Positions 10,346 to 20,936 of a stretch of DNA of 64,000 bases are shown here, one piece after another. The notes beneath the pieces were generated by a model, which was not told the origin of the DNA, ran no database searches, and was given only the letters and a program-made list of their open reading frames with translations. Numbering within the stretch: position 1 is the first letter of the stretch; each line of letters opens with the position of its first letter. The DNA is taken from assembly GCA_020746875.1 (NCBI GenBank), contig JAGTJL010000006.1, positions 744,001-808,000 of the forward strand. Reading direction: 5' to 3'. The translations under genes and the position numbers were made by a program. This DNA comes from Rhexocercosporidium sp. MPI-PUGE-AT-0058 (taxonomy: Eukaryota > Ascomycota > Leotiomycetes > Helotiales).

Positions 10346-12668
10346 AGAACATCTTTCTTCACAAAAGCAAGCTTCGTCAGCGGGCGCCAGAGGCGATGAC
10401 TATTGGTCAAAGATATTTACGATGTGATCGGCGAGCTGACGATTAGGTTTGCAACTTCTCCTGAAAAGTTGTTAGCTGAAGCATGTCTATGTTCAAGGCC
10501 TTTGGAGTACTGTGCCTTTTAAGAACTGCTAGTATATGACGACTAGGTAAGTTTAAGTTTTCTTTGAATGGCAAGATCTTACCAATAGACATAAGTTTAC
10601 ACGACATTGTGAGTTGGGTCCCAAACTCAGCAGCTTTGTGTCTTATGGATATCCACACAGATGGATCTAACTCCAAAGAAAAAAATTCTGAGTAACCAAC
10701 CTCTACCAATAACCGCGGGTTGCATTCTTCGCAAAGTGCAAATCAAGGAGAAATATAAGGAACGAGGGAAGGGGGTTTGGAAGGGTCTTTGAAGCTAGCA
10801 TCCAGATACCAAGAGCTTAGGATACTTGAGTCAATGTGGCGGCCAGATTTTGTGACATAGACCACTTCACAAAGACGAAGGGTTTATATCCTCGCCTATA
10901 ACAGAGTCCAAGTGGATCGGCGGCTGAGCACAGGAGGTGAAGCCAGCCTAGCCTGTGTTTATAGGACCCGCAAATTTAGCGAAAGTCCCACTACAACTTA
11001 AGCGAGATGCCCCTGAATTCTTTTACTTCTCAGGCTTAGCCATCCATGTGAGGTGATCACATAGTAGTTCTCAGAATATCTCCAGCCTCTAGTAATCCAG
11101 GTTAAGTAGCCATTACGGGTGTTTTGAAGGTACGAAGCCACTTTTATAAGCATGACTGCTTGCCCAATGTTAGCAAACTTAGCTATGACTTGCAGACAAG
11201 AAAAATGTACTAATCAATTTGGCCAGCGTGAGCAAATTTGATCATCGAATCAGAGTGGGCTCTGAATAACTCTGAGTTTGACTGTGTTTGACTGAGTTGA
11301 TTCGAGCTGAGTAAGTTGTAAATTGCTTTGAGTTCAATTCAGTTAAGTCCAACCCCTAATTCAACTCATTTCTAGCGCTAAATTTGGCTACATTTCTTGA
11401 TGTGAAGCGGATTTGAAACTGCTCGTGGGCCTGTATACTCTTGCAATACTAGAGAAAGAGAAAGAAGCAATATGAGGTGAGGCTGCAACGTGTGGGATCA
11501 ATCAGGGTCGCAATTAAATGTCTATCGCTGTAGATATTAAGTTTAGCTTGAGAGATTCTGTGGCTGAACCAAGCAAATTGCAAACCGGGGATCCTTTCGA
11601 GGCGTGCGACTCCAGCCCCCAGATTCAAAGTTCCTACAAAACCAACGGAGATATCATCAACATTCGTTAAAGTCACGCATGCAGCTGACAAAATATAACT
11701 AGATGGCCGTGCCAGGAGTGGCTTCTTAGTTCTCTCGACAGCTCTTCAACACGTGTTAAAAATGCTCAATGTTCCTCGACAAAGAACAAACTCCGTCGAG
11801 CAGAGACATGCTTCGTACTGAAAGGAGATAACGGAGGAGATATTTTCTCCTTAGATACCAATGACTCGACGGGTATTGGCGAACTTGGAAATGTAACTCT
11901 CACGTGTCTCAAGTGTTCCGTCGGATCGCTACAACTCTATTCCGTGGCATTTCCATCAACGTCCGAGGCGGGGAGGATCTCGATGCAACCTCACCCGACG
12001 TGAGATCGCGCGCTCCTAAAATAGAAGATATCCCAGTATAAGATCACAAATCGGAATAAGACAACACAACATCCCGGAGTAAGAAACAAGAAGGAAAAAC
12101 AAATAGGATTAACGATTGCACATCTAAAAATCTAATGAAGGAGATTGGGCTAATCTGAAACCAGCGGAGTCAAGAAGAGAAGAAAAGGTGGGTGTGCTTT
12201 GAAGACTTGAAGTGAAGTATGCAGAAAACAAAACGAAAAGGTCCAAGCAAAAAACTCCTGTGTCATGCGCTGTCATCCCATCCCGGCATGCGGGGTACAA
12301 GCCTACGAGCTAGTTCTATCCCAGCCGTGCGAGCTTGCGGGTCATCACCTACAACCTTACTCGCACGTCCACGATCACCTCCTCCTCCAGGATCACCTCC
12401 TCCCCGACACTGACCTCCTTGAGCTCCATCGCACCACCACTCCATAGTGATCCCAAAAATGTCCTCTTTTCTCTCCTAGATCATGCGGAGGGATATTACG
12501 TGTCGTATATCATCCATTGTCCCAATAATCGTCTAGCGAGGCTACCTCCGATATCCTGCATGAGTCCCTGTGGCTAGCTGCATCAGCACGCCACAAACCC
12601 TCCAGAAACCAAAATAGAACAAAAAGAAACGTCCGACTCGTCGAACCGCTATATTGGGATCCCCGTTA
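10346..12668. other. Gene-poor accessory stretch
   Basis: No gene is supported in 2.3 kb. Minus-strand open frames at 10443-10709 (88 codons) and 11449-11691 (80 codons) show no motif. At 11265-11370 the sequence is built from near-repeated words such as GTTTGACTG and GAGTTGA, with inverted counterparts TCAACTC, suggesting a degraded repeat. Composition is irregular, as expected of decayed DNA. Confidence 0.35.
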
Positions 12669-13422
12669 TCATCGCCGAGAAGATTCTTGATCTTCTGGAT
12701 CGGGCTCCACATAGTAATAATCCGAGCCAGCACCTACAAAGGCAGTTGGATCGCCATTCGTAGAAAGCCAGTGGGTGCGCTGCTGGTCCGAGATCTGGTA
12801 ATATCCAGTATGGTTCTGGCCCTGGTTTGATCCCGCGACGCTGTAATTCGTCTGGTCTTGGTAGTAGCCACCGTTGACGGCGTAGCTACCTGATGTAGCG
12901 ACATATGAAGTGTTTGCTGTCGGGCCCTCACCCTGGTATTCCCGATAGTCGGCTCTAGTTGTGGCAGCTGCATAGTAGCCATGAGAGGCGTAGTACCCGT
13001 CTGATGTTGAGGTTGCTGGAACGTCGCTGACAGTGGACTGGGATGTTTGGATGTAAGCTGGGCCCGAGATATCACTTCCGCCGCCTCGACCAGTATCCTG
13101 CTGCGTAACAAGGTTATCTCGCATGTCAACCACACGGTTGAGAGGTGGTGGTGAGCTGCACTTTCATCAGTCCAGATTCATGTGCCAGAATACTGTGGTG
13201 CTCATACCTGGAGCTTTCATATGTACATATCACTGGCGGATACCTTCTCGCGCAATTGTTGCACGGCCGATCTTTGGCCTGGTTACACTTAAATCTGGTC
13301 AACCAGGAGCTCGAAAAGTCTAGTGCTCGGTGAAGTCATACCCTCTGCTTTCTCCTGCGACACTCAGTACAGGAGGTAAAGGTCCTCTGGCGGGGTCTGA
13401 GGGAGGCGCTTGAACTATGCAT
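12669..13422 (-). CDS. Small Zn(II)2Cys6 protein with Tyr/Gly/Ser-rich low-complexity tail
   Basis: Three exons (13342-13422, 13208-13287, 12669-13155) join to 215 residues. The six zinc-ligand cysteines are Cys18, Cys21, Cys28, Cys36, Cys39 and Cys48, with exon 1 ending exactly after RRRKQR and exon 2 starting at Cys28. The acceptor TTTAAG is used rather than the nearer CAG, because only this gives the invariant C-x2-C-x6-C spacing. Residues ~54-215 have about 17 tyrosines in GYY, SYA and DYYY contexts, with many Gly, Ser, Thr, Gln and Asn, and end acidic. There is no coiled-coil linker and no fungal-specific transcription factor middle region. The expected role is DNA binding in the nucleus; targets cannot be read. 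The finger resembles that of the factor at 39796-41912. Confidence 0.75.
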
Positions 13423-14169
13423 CGTTACGGCGGTAAAGTAAAAATTTTGACGTGAAAAATGACAATTAAGTAACGAAACGGGCTCGATGGCGACGTCCTT
13501 CCCAATTTTTGGCTGGTCACCACATGGCTTAATAGGAAAACCGGCGAGACCTGCAGCTGAAGGCATCTATAGGGCTGGCGAATGGGAGAACGCGGTTTGC
13601 GCCAAAGATGCCCACAGGTGGAAGCTGAAGACTAACTTTGCACAACGCGAAGGTTGCCAGTGTAATGACCACTTTGGTGATGTATTTTTGTCGGAGGATC
13701 TGATCGAATCTTGGTGGTCTGCATTGCGCCCCCACTGATACAGAAGCCACCTGCTACCGTCCGAACGGCAAGCCTTCCGCTGGCCAACTCACCATTCAAG
13801 TCTATGGGTTACTGCAGGGGAGGAGCTTTTGGATCGGATAATCTCAACGCTCTTGCAGAATTGAAGGCGTTCATCCCATCGGCTTGATAATCAGCGGCGC
13901 CACCGCTTCCCAGAGGAGTCATGATATTCACTTTGGGACACGTTCGCCAAGGCTCGGACACAAAGAGACATCGTTGACGCCTTGACCAGCTGAAAACCAA
14001 CCCAGAACCTCAATCCTTCAAAAGCTGTCTATACTCCCAATTGTTGCATCTGACGGATTCGAATCTCGAGTAGAGAGTCGACCAGGTACTATTATTCCCT
14101 GGAAGGAAACTCCGTGGGCCACTGCGGTATTTCTGCACATTCAGTTGTCCGCCGACCGCCAAATCCACC
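13423..14169. other. Intergenic region, no gene seen
   Basis: The stretch holds the promoter of the small Zn2Cys6 gene. Open frames on both strands overlap each other (13487-13738 plus, 13529-13750 and 13809-14000 minus) and none shows a family signature. Confidence 0.35.
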
Positions 14170-15696
14170 ATGGCAGTCTTCAAATTCAGCTCTCCATCGG
14201 ATCTTGGCTGTGCTCGTTGGATTCATGGTGACGTTGCAAGTCAACGCCTCAGCACCAGTTCTTCTCACTGGCGTTGAGTACAAGATCGGGTCTGCCATAG
14301 CCCTGGACGTCTGCATTGTTGGAGGTGGATGAAGCGGAACGTACGCAGCAGTTTGTCTTACGGGCGTGGGAAAGACTGACATTGTCACTGAACAAAAGGA
14401 CCGTCTGGTGGGCATACAGAGACGTATACAGATCCAATCACGAGTCTCAATTATGATATTGGGGTGCAGGTCCTAAGTAAAATACCGAACTCCCTTATTG
14501 TTCAGCTACCCTTTTCCTATTCAGCTCTAACATTCATTGATCCACTCCTCCAGTACTCCGAAGCAGGCACTGCTAACTCTAGATTCACCAGTGACATGAC
14601 CTGCCAATCGTCAAGGAATACTTTGCGCGGCTGAACGTACCCATGACTAGACGCCTGAATCCAACACCACCCACACAGTACTTCGACTTCAAGATGTTTA
14701 ATGCTATTTCGAACAACATAGCCACAAATCTGAGCGCCAGCCTCGCTACCTATGTTGCTCGATTGGCCAGATACCCGTACTTGGAGAAAGGATTCGACCT
14801 TCCGTATCGTGTCCCTTCAGATCTGCTCATGCCATGAGGGATGCTCATCAATAAGTACGGTGTGGAAGCAATGGCTGGTTTTCACTATCATTTTGCCCAA
14901 GGAATGGGTGTTACACTGGCAGAGCCGACTCTCTATGTGTTAAAGAATTTCGGGTCTGACATCTTGAAAAATCTTCAGATTGGCTTCCTCACAACGGTGC
15001 TTCAGGAAAATAATTTGCTCTACGAGCATGCAGCCGTTGCGCTGAATGGAAATGTCCTATTCAACAACAAAATCATAATCGTGGGCCGCTCTGGGCAAAG
15101 TGCGCGCATCATTACTTCGACGCCAGCTGGATTGACACTGGTCACTTGCCAGAAGTTCCTTGTGGCTATTGCGCCAAATCTAGAGAACCGGGGGGGGGGG
15201 GGGGGGTTGAGCACGATTGAGACTAAATTATTCCCTCAATTCACGAACACTGACAACTACACAGGCTTGTTACGCGACACTGGGACTTAGGACAGTACAG
15301 CAATGGTCAATCTCAGCCCCCGGACCGAGTACAATCAAATGAAACTTCAGGAAATCTCCGCCTCGCAACGACAAACATACTAGGATTCATCGCTGTAACC
15401 TTTGGTAGCGCTCATACCTTGCCCGATGGAGCTGTCAAAAAACAAATTCTTGCAGACGTACGTATGCAGAACTATCCTGGCAAATGTCCATCTCAACATC
15501 GTCATCTATTCAAAGTATACGCCCTTCGAGCTGACGGTATCCACTACGGTAACTGCGGGTGGCTTCTACAAGGTACTCTCTGATCTTCAAGGTCAACAAC
15601 ACACCTGGTATACAGGCGCGGCATTTCACACACAGGACAGTGCCATTGCTTTGGGAGTTCGCTGAAGCCTTGCTTCAAAACCTCACCGTATCTTGA
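14170..15696 (+). pseudogene. Decayed secreted FAD-dependent oxidoreductase (beta-cyclopiazonate-dehydrogenase-like)
   Basis: The conserved pieces occur in order but in different frames. A signal-like segment (RILAVLVGFMVTLQVNASA) is followed by the dinucleotide-binding motif IALDVCIVGGG, a TGA at 14330-14332, then SGTYAAVCL. Further on are YFDFKMFNAISNNI, LARYPYLEKGFDLPY, a second TGA near 14835, and LINKYGVEAMAGFHY. The frame then runs to a third stop at about 15288. After that come KYTPFELTVSTTV, LQGQQHTWYTGAAFHTQDS and, one frame over, LLWEFAEALLQNL near 15655-15685. Two nonsense codons, several frame changes and a stop inside the FAD-binding glycine motif mean no functional flavoprotein can be made. 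Such oxidoreductases often sit in secondary-metabolite clusters, but no cluster enzyme is seen here. Confidence 0.75.
15190..15206. repeat. G17 homopolymer
   Basis: Seventeen consecutive G residues lie within the FAD-oxidoreductase relic. Such runs slip readily in replication and sequencing, so the length and local frame are uncertain. Confidence 0.8.
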
Positions 15697-17536
15697 ATCC
15701 GAACTAACACCAACCGGCGGGAAAATGCTCCGGAGTCCATTTGAGGACTGCGCTTGCATCGAGGGCATCCAATGACGGAGCAAAGAAACATATATGTATC
15801 GGATGGAGCTTCCGATTGAGATAGACTTACTCCACCGATTTGCTGGGAACGTGCCAATGCGTCAGATCCTTATTCAGCTGCCTAGTGGTCCGCATCCTTC
15901 TAGGCTTACCTCTCGAGCTCGGAGGCCTAGGGCTGAAGCAGGCTGTACAGCCTCGCAAGAAGCAACACAAAAATGCACTCATAACTATAGTAAATTCGCA
16001 CATCGATCCAATGAAATATGCCCGACGACATGCCCTGGGAATTCCCCGCTCTCAAATGGGATTTTTGCAGAAATGGTGACTTCCGAGCTGACGTCCGAGG
16101 CTTAGCGCGCGGGCAATAGACTTTCCACTTCCCACTTGGCAGCCTATAAATATGGGACTATTGAGATGGGCTGAACGCATGCGATCATAAAGTACACATG
16201 TGGTGTGGGTCACTGGCGATCGCCGTGGGTGTTGATGGAGAGAGACAGTAAGAAAAGCGAACGTGTTGTTCCGGAAGGATGAGGAGAAGGAAGATCAAGA
16301 AACAGCGAGGCAGATTTAAAGATCTCTCGCTTAATAAAAATGCCCGACGAAAAAGGGGGTCGCAATTCCACGTGATGTAGCTAAGCGAACGGCTTGTGCT
16401 GAGGCGCCCCTCTTTTCCCCCTCTAAGTATTTATTATCAAGCTGTAAGGGCTTTTTTGTTTCGTAACTTAAGATTTACAATTTTCCTGCGCAATATTTTG
16501 ACTTTGTATTCCGTGCTCTCAAAACCCATTAATGCTGCTAGCAGGTACTCACAGCGAGGCGATGCACCGAGTACGGAAAGGAGACACGACGAAAAGTAGG
16601 CTTTATCTTAGGAGCAGTGGTTTTAAGATCTGGGTCACGAATCATATTGCCGCGATTGAGAAGAAGCAAGGTGAGTCGCAAATGTGAGCGTTCGTCGCCG
16701 ATTGAAATTAAACTTTCGCTCGATATGTGTTGTCAATGTCGCATGAATCCAACTCGGAGTACAAGATGTTCGATAATCGAGTATGGAGATGCTCTCAGTG
16801 TTCCTCGAATACAACAAGAGTCAACCTCGAGCAATTAGGGGTTTGCTACCATCTCTGGGAGGATATTTGAGGAGTTGGCTAGGTCTAGATCGCGAATTGA
16901 CGTGTATCAAAGTCAATGTCTGAAATAAATTATCCGCAAAAGGAGCCTTTTATCTCTCATAAGACTCCACTAATATTTCCATATCTTCTCTTGATAATGA
17001 ATAGTCTATGATCTCAACGTTCCTACAGACATTCGTGACGTTCCATTTACCTGTCAATCCGTCAGCCACAGGCTCTCGCGTCATTATATCGGTATATTTT
17101 ACAGCCTGTTTTAGAAAGTTAGAGTAGTGTACTATAAGTTCTTTGTATAGTATAGGCTTGTGATGGCTTGTTCACTCCTCTGTTGGTGCTTTCGAATCCC
17201 CATGTGAGCCAGCGAGCAATTGAAATGCCTGACAATAACACAATTAAATATGCAAAAAAAATAACCGATTTAGACTTTGAGATTGGAGGCAGGCACTGAA
17301 TCGACCGGTTTAAATCTCCATGCGACAAATTCAGGCACTGTATAAAACAAGACAGCTTACAAAAAGAAACCGCCAAAATCCCAAGGTCGTCCTCCTCGTG
17401 TTTGTCCCCACGTGACCGGAGCTACTCCTTCCCAATACAGCAATTTCAAGTCAACAAATGTGATTAGTTTGGCGAGGAATAATCACCTCGCATTCCCTCT
17501 GAAACCTGGAAACAAATAATTCATTCCCTTCTGCGC
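15697..17536. other. Gene-poor accessory stretch
   Basis: No gene is supported. A TATAAATA word at about 16144 has no convincing coding frame downstream. Short open frames at 15794-16105, 16396-16599 and 17119-17376 lack protein features. Confidence 0.35.
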
Positions 17537-17544
17537 TATATAAA
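17537..17544 (+). promoter_or_regulatory. TATATAAA box
   Basis: A consensus TATA box lies 49 bases upstream of an open frame starting at 17593. It is a good sequence match, but its function depends on whether that open frame is real. Confidence 0.4.
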
Positions 17545-17592
17545 CTCTGGCAGCAGCCACATGCATCCTCCCGTCATTCATGTTGTCATAAA

Positions 17593-18126
17593 ATGAGCTT
17601 CTCAATTTCGTTGACACATAGAAAATGCCTTACCCGTTGCTTTTCCGCATTTAAAGTCTGGGCTGCCCATGCGCTCAAACTTATCCTTCCATTCTTCATT
17701 TACTTTGTCTTGAGTACCTACCTCCCGTACATTATTCAATTTTCGCATCCCTCTGTTGGAAAACATGGTTTAGCGTTCGTCTTGGTTGGTCACACACCGC
17801 CGTGCCGCCAAAGTCTCAATCGCGCGCCACGTTACGGAGTATGCCCTCAACGCCAACCCGCTGAGGCCTCTCTAGATCTTTGCTATTCTCCGCCTCGAGA
17901 AGAGCTCATTGCTGGTCGCTCGGCGATAGAAAAGAATAGGATTCCGATGTATCGAGATTCAATGAAGAGGCATGAGAATCTCACCCTCGGATCTCGAGAC
18001 GCGCCTAGGGGTCACAATCGTGGCAAAGCCCGAATTTCTAGCCCTTATTGGAAGCCTGGCATTCGCTCAGGTGTCGCGAAATCACGAGAGTCGAATGAAG
18101 CATCTGCCGCCTTCACCCGCGCATGA
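17593..18126 (+). CDS. Hypothetical 177-codon open frame
   Basis: An ATG frame of 177 codons follows a TATA box. The protein starts with a basic stretch and one hydrophobic segment (about residues 25-50, ALKLILPFFIYFVLSTYLPYI), consistent with one membrane helix. The rest is basic and Arg/Pro-rich with no motif I know. Codon use is not distinctive. It may be chance, given the decayed surroundings. Confidence 0.25.
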   Translation: MSFSISLTHRKCLTRCFSAFKVWAAHALKLILPFFIYFVLSTYLPYIIQFSHPSVGKHGLAFVLVGHTPPCRQSLNRAPRYGVCPQRQPAEASLDLCYSPPREELIAGRSAIEKNRIPMYRDSMKRHENLTLGSRDAPRGHNRGKARISSPYWKPGIRSGVAKSRESNEASAAFTRA

Positions 18127-18500
18127 ACGATGTTATCGTGCGGGTTCCATTGCACATGCATGCGGCTGCTGCGTGGTACGAGAAACTCAATGTGCAATTT
18201 TTGCAAGACAGCTTCTTGTCAAGAGGGGGCCAGATCCTACCAGACCTCCACCGCTGCTTGCTTTTTCTTCCTGCATGGGCTCGTCCTGTTGCGGTATCCA
18301 CTCAACAATTGTTCTTTGAAGACAGAGAGAGCGGTGGCATAGACCGATACATTTGCGGATGTTTTTCTCGAGTTTTTTCTTACGTGTTCTGAGATTTGAT
18401 ATTATGCAGTCGTTATCCCGATCTCTTATGTCATATTGTTCAGGACATTACTCCTGTTATCAGCAGCCGGCAGCATCCCGTCCACACCCCTGAAGACATT

Positions 18501-18773
18501 CTTATCGGGCCCAGCCGTCCAGTGACAAGCTTCATCCAAGCTTCCGCAAAATCGCTTATCTTGGCCCTTTTGCAGTATTTTTGTCATGGCAATACCGAGG
18601 ACTTTGTCCTCATTTGATGATCCAGCAGCCCGGTTATGTGTGTTGGCTTGACAGCATCCCATAGATCTCAAGTAAGAGTACCGTAAGCGTGAGACACATG
18701 CAGAGAAGCCAGGTCATAACATCCTAGAATTTGTACCCCAGTCTAGAATCTGTTTCTGCTTATCGGGCCCAGC
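18501..18773. promoter_or_regulatory. Duplicated 15-bp GATAAG-containing element upstream of the permease gene
   Basis: The 15-mer CTTATCGGGCCCAGC occurs perfectly at 18501-18515 and again at 18759-18773. Each copy holds a GATAAG site on the minus strand joined to the palindrome GGGCCC. A third CTTATC lies at 18555-18560. GATAAG is the site of fungal GATA factors such as AreA/Nit2, which activate nitrogen-source transporters. The sites lie 200-465 bases before the permease start at 18965. Confidence 0.5.
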
Positions 18774-18964
18774 AAGCCATCAATGAGGATAGTGGTGTGG
18801 ATTGACAGGGCATATGCTGGAATAAGAAGGTCTGCTTCCCCACGCGCGAGAGTCGACTTTGCAAGACTTAAACTGTTACCCAGCAGCGACTTTGCAAAAT
18901 CCAGATTCCAGAAAGGTCTCCAATTGACACGCAAACAATCTTCGGAGGGCGAAGAATCGCGAAA

Positions 18965-20786
18965 ATGGCACCTCAGCCTAGCTACGAAGATGGGAGCAAC
19001 GAAGGCTCCATCTCGCGCAAAGAAAAGGTCAACAAGGCGCATTCTATTCTAGGACTGGAAGAAGGCAGCACAGCCATGATCTCCGCAGACGACCAGCTCC
19101 TCGCCACCTTGGGATATAGAGCAGAACTCAAAAGAGAGTTCTCCTACCTCACAGTTTTCGGGCAGAGTTTCGGGGCGATGGGTATCGCACCTGCGATTGC
19201 AGAATCCATTATATTTTCTCTCGGCTCGGCTGGTTCTGTGGGAATGGTATGGACATATTTGGCAGGCTGTCTACTTCTGATACCCGTTGCTGCTAGTTTG
19301 GGAGAGCTGGGAAGTTCTATGCCGACGAGTGGTGGACTTTATTATGTGAGACCTCACCTTTCAATATTCAGTTTACGAGGTGCCGAAATTTTTCACTGAC
19401 ATTGGGCCAGTGGGTTGCACGACTTACGCCTCCCCGCCAAAGGGCCTTCATGTGTTGGCTGGCTGGGTACATGAACGTCCTTGGTTACCTCTCTATCTAC
19501 GCGTCGACTATCTATGCTGCCACACTGATCTTGGGTGCCACATGTTCGATTGGAAGTGATGGGACGTGGTTCGCAACCAAATACCATAACTATGGCATGT
19601 TTGCCGCAACCACCCTCCTTACCTTTGGCATGACTTGCGTGTCCTCTGCACTCTTGTCTAAGCTCAACGCTTTCTACATTTTCGTACAACTCGCCATGCT
19701 CCTCTCGCTCATTATCGCATTGGCAGCCAAGACACCCCGCGAGTACAAGAACAGCGCGCATTTTGTGTTTGCTGGGTTCGAGAACACCGGGTTTTGGCCA
19801 AATAACGGATGGGCTTTCATGTTGAGCTTTTTGACTCCCGTGTGGGTTGTCTCTGGATTTGAGAGTAGCGCAACCATTGCAGAGGAAGCCAGCAATGCTG
19901 CGAAAGCAGTACCATTCGCTATGATTTCCTCCTTGGTCGTGGCTACGGTTACTGGATGGGCCGTTATCATCACCATTGCATTCTGCATGGGAACCGGTGT
20001 GATCGATCTCGTGGAGAGTCCTCTAGGTCAGCCATTCGCACAGATTGCATTCAACAGCCTGGGAAAGCACGGAAGCATTGCGCTGCTAGTATTCTTATGG
20101 TTCAGCTCAATTTGCAACTGCTCCATCTTGATGGTCGCAGCTTCCAGAGAGACATTTGCATTCGCCAGAGGTAAACAATCCTATGGGTTCGTGTGATAAA
20201 AATTAGCGATTAACAGGGAAAAACAGATCACGGCCTCCCATTCTCAGGCTTCCTCCGCAAGCTCTCGGCAAACAAGACACCCGCACGTGCAGTAGGTTTC
20301 GTCGCCGTGTGCACACTTCTCGAAGGACTTCTTATGCTCGTCAACACCATCGCCATCAACTCGATCTTCAACCTCGCCATTATGGGTCTCTACTTCGCAT
20401 ATTGCATGCCCCTTGTATCCCGACTCTGCTTCGGCAATTTCACGCCCGGCGTGTTCTATATGGGAAACACCATCTCCTACATCTCCGCCATATACTCAGT
20501 CGCTTGGATGACATTCATCTTCATTCTCCTCCTTTTCCCTATCTATCCTAGCCCAAATGCGCAGGAGATGAATTACGCTGTTGCGGTTTTGGGTTTTGTA
20601 TTGGTGTTTTGTGTGGTATATTATTGGTTTCCCAAGTATGGTGGTAAGACGTTCTTCACTGGTCCAGTGAGGACGATCGATGAGATTCTGAATGAGAGTC
20701 CCGCGGCGAGAGTGGCGGTCGAGCAGCAGATTGCGAAGGATAGGGAAGTTGGAATGTCAGAGTCGACAGAGAAAGTGTCGTCTTGA
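18965..20786 (+). CDS. Amino-acid/GABA permease, APC superfamily (BAT1/Uga4-like)
   Basis: Exons 18965-19345, 19411-20170 and 20227-20786 encode 566 residues. About 12 membrane segments are visible between a polar N-terminus of ~65 residues and a polar C-terminus. Family signatures are YLTVFGQSFGAMGIAPAIAE in the first helices, LGELGSSMPTSGGLYYW, the loop GFENTGFWPNNGWAFMLSFL with TPVWVVSGFESSATIAEEASN, and ASRETFAFARDHGLPFSG at the second junction. These match the fungal GABA/choline/BAT1 branch of APC transporters. The exact substrate (GABA, choline or other amine) cannot be told. The upstream region carries three GATAAG sites, suggesting nitrogen control. The next gene converges on it with 150 bases between stops. 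Confidence 0.92.
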
Positions 20787-20936
20787 TAGACGAAAGTGTT
20801 TGGAGCGCACTACAGTTTGATAAATGTGTTAATAGACACCAAACAAAATGGGAGAAGTTCTCGGGCACTTTCGTACCATGTAAAGCTGACAGCAATGCTG
20901 ACACTGTGATTAAAATTGAGATCTATTGAGCTAGCC

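Noticed and set aside
12219..12577. Overlapping plus and minus open frames around 12.2-12.6 kb
   Set aside because: They are low-complexity Pro/Ser frames on both strands at once, with no motif and no consistent splice structure.
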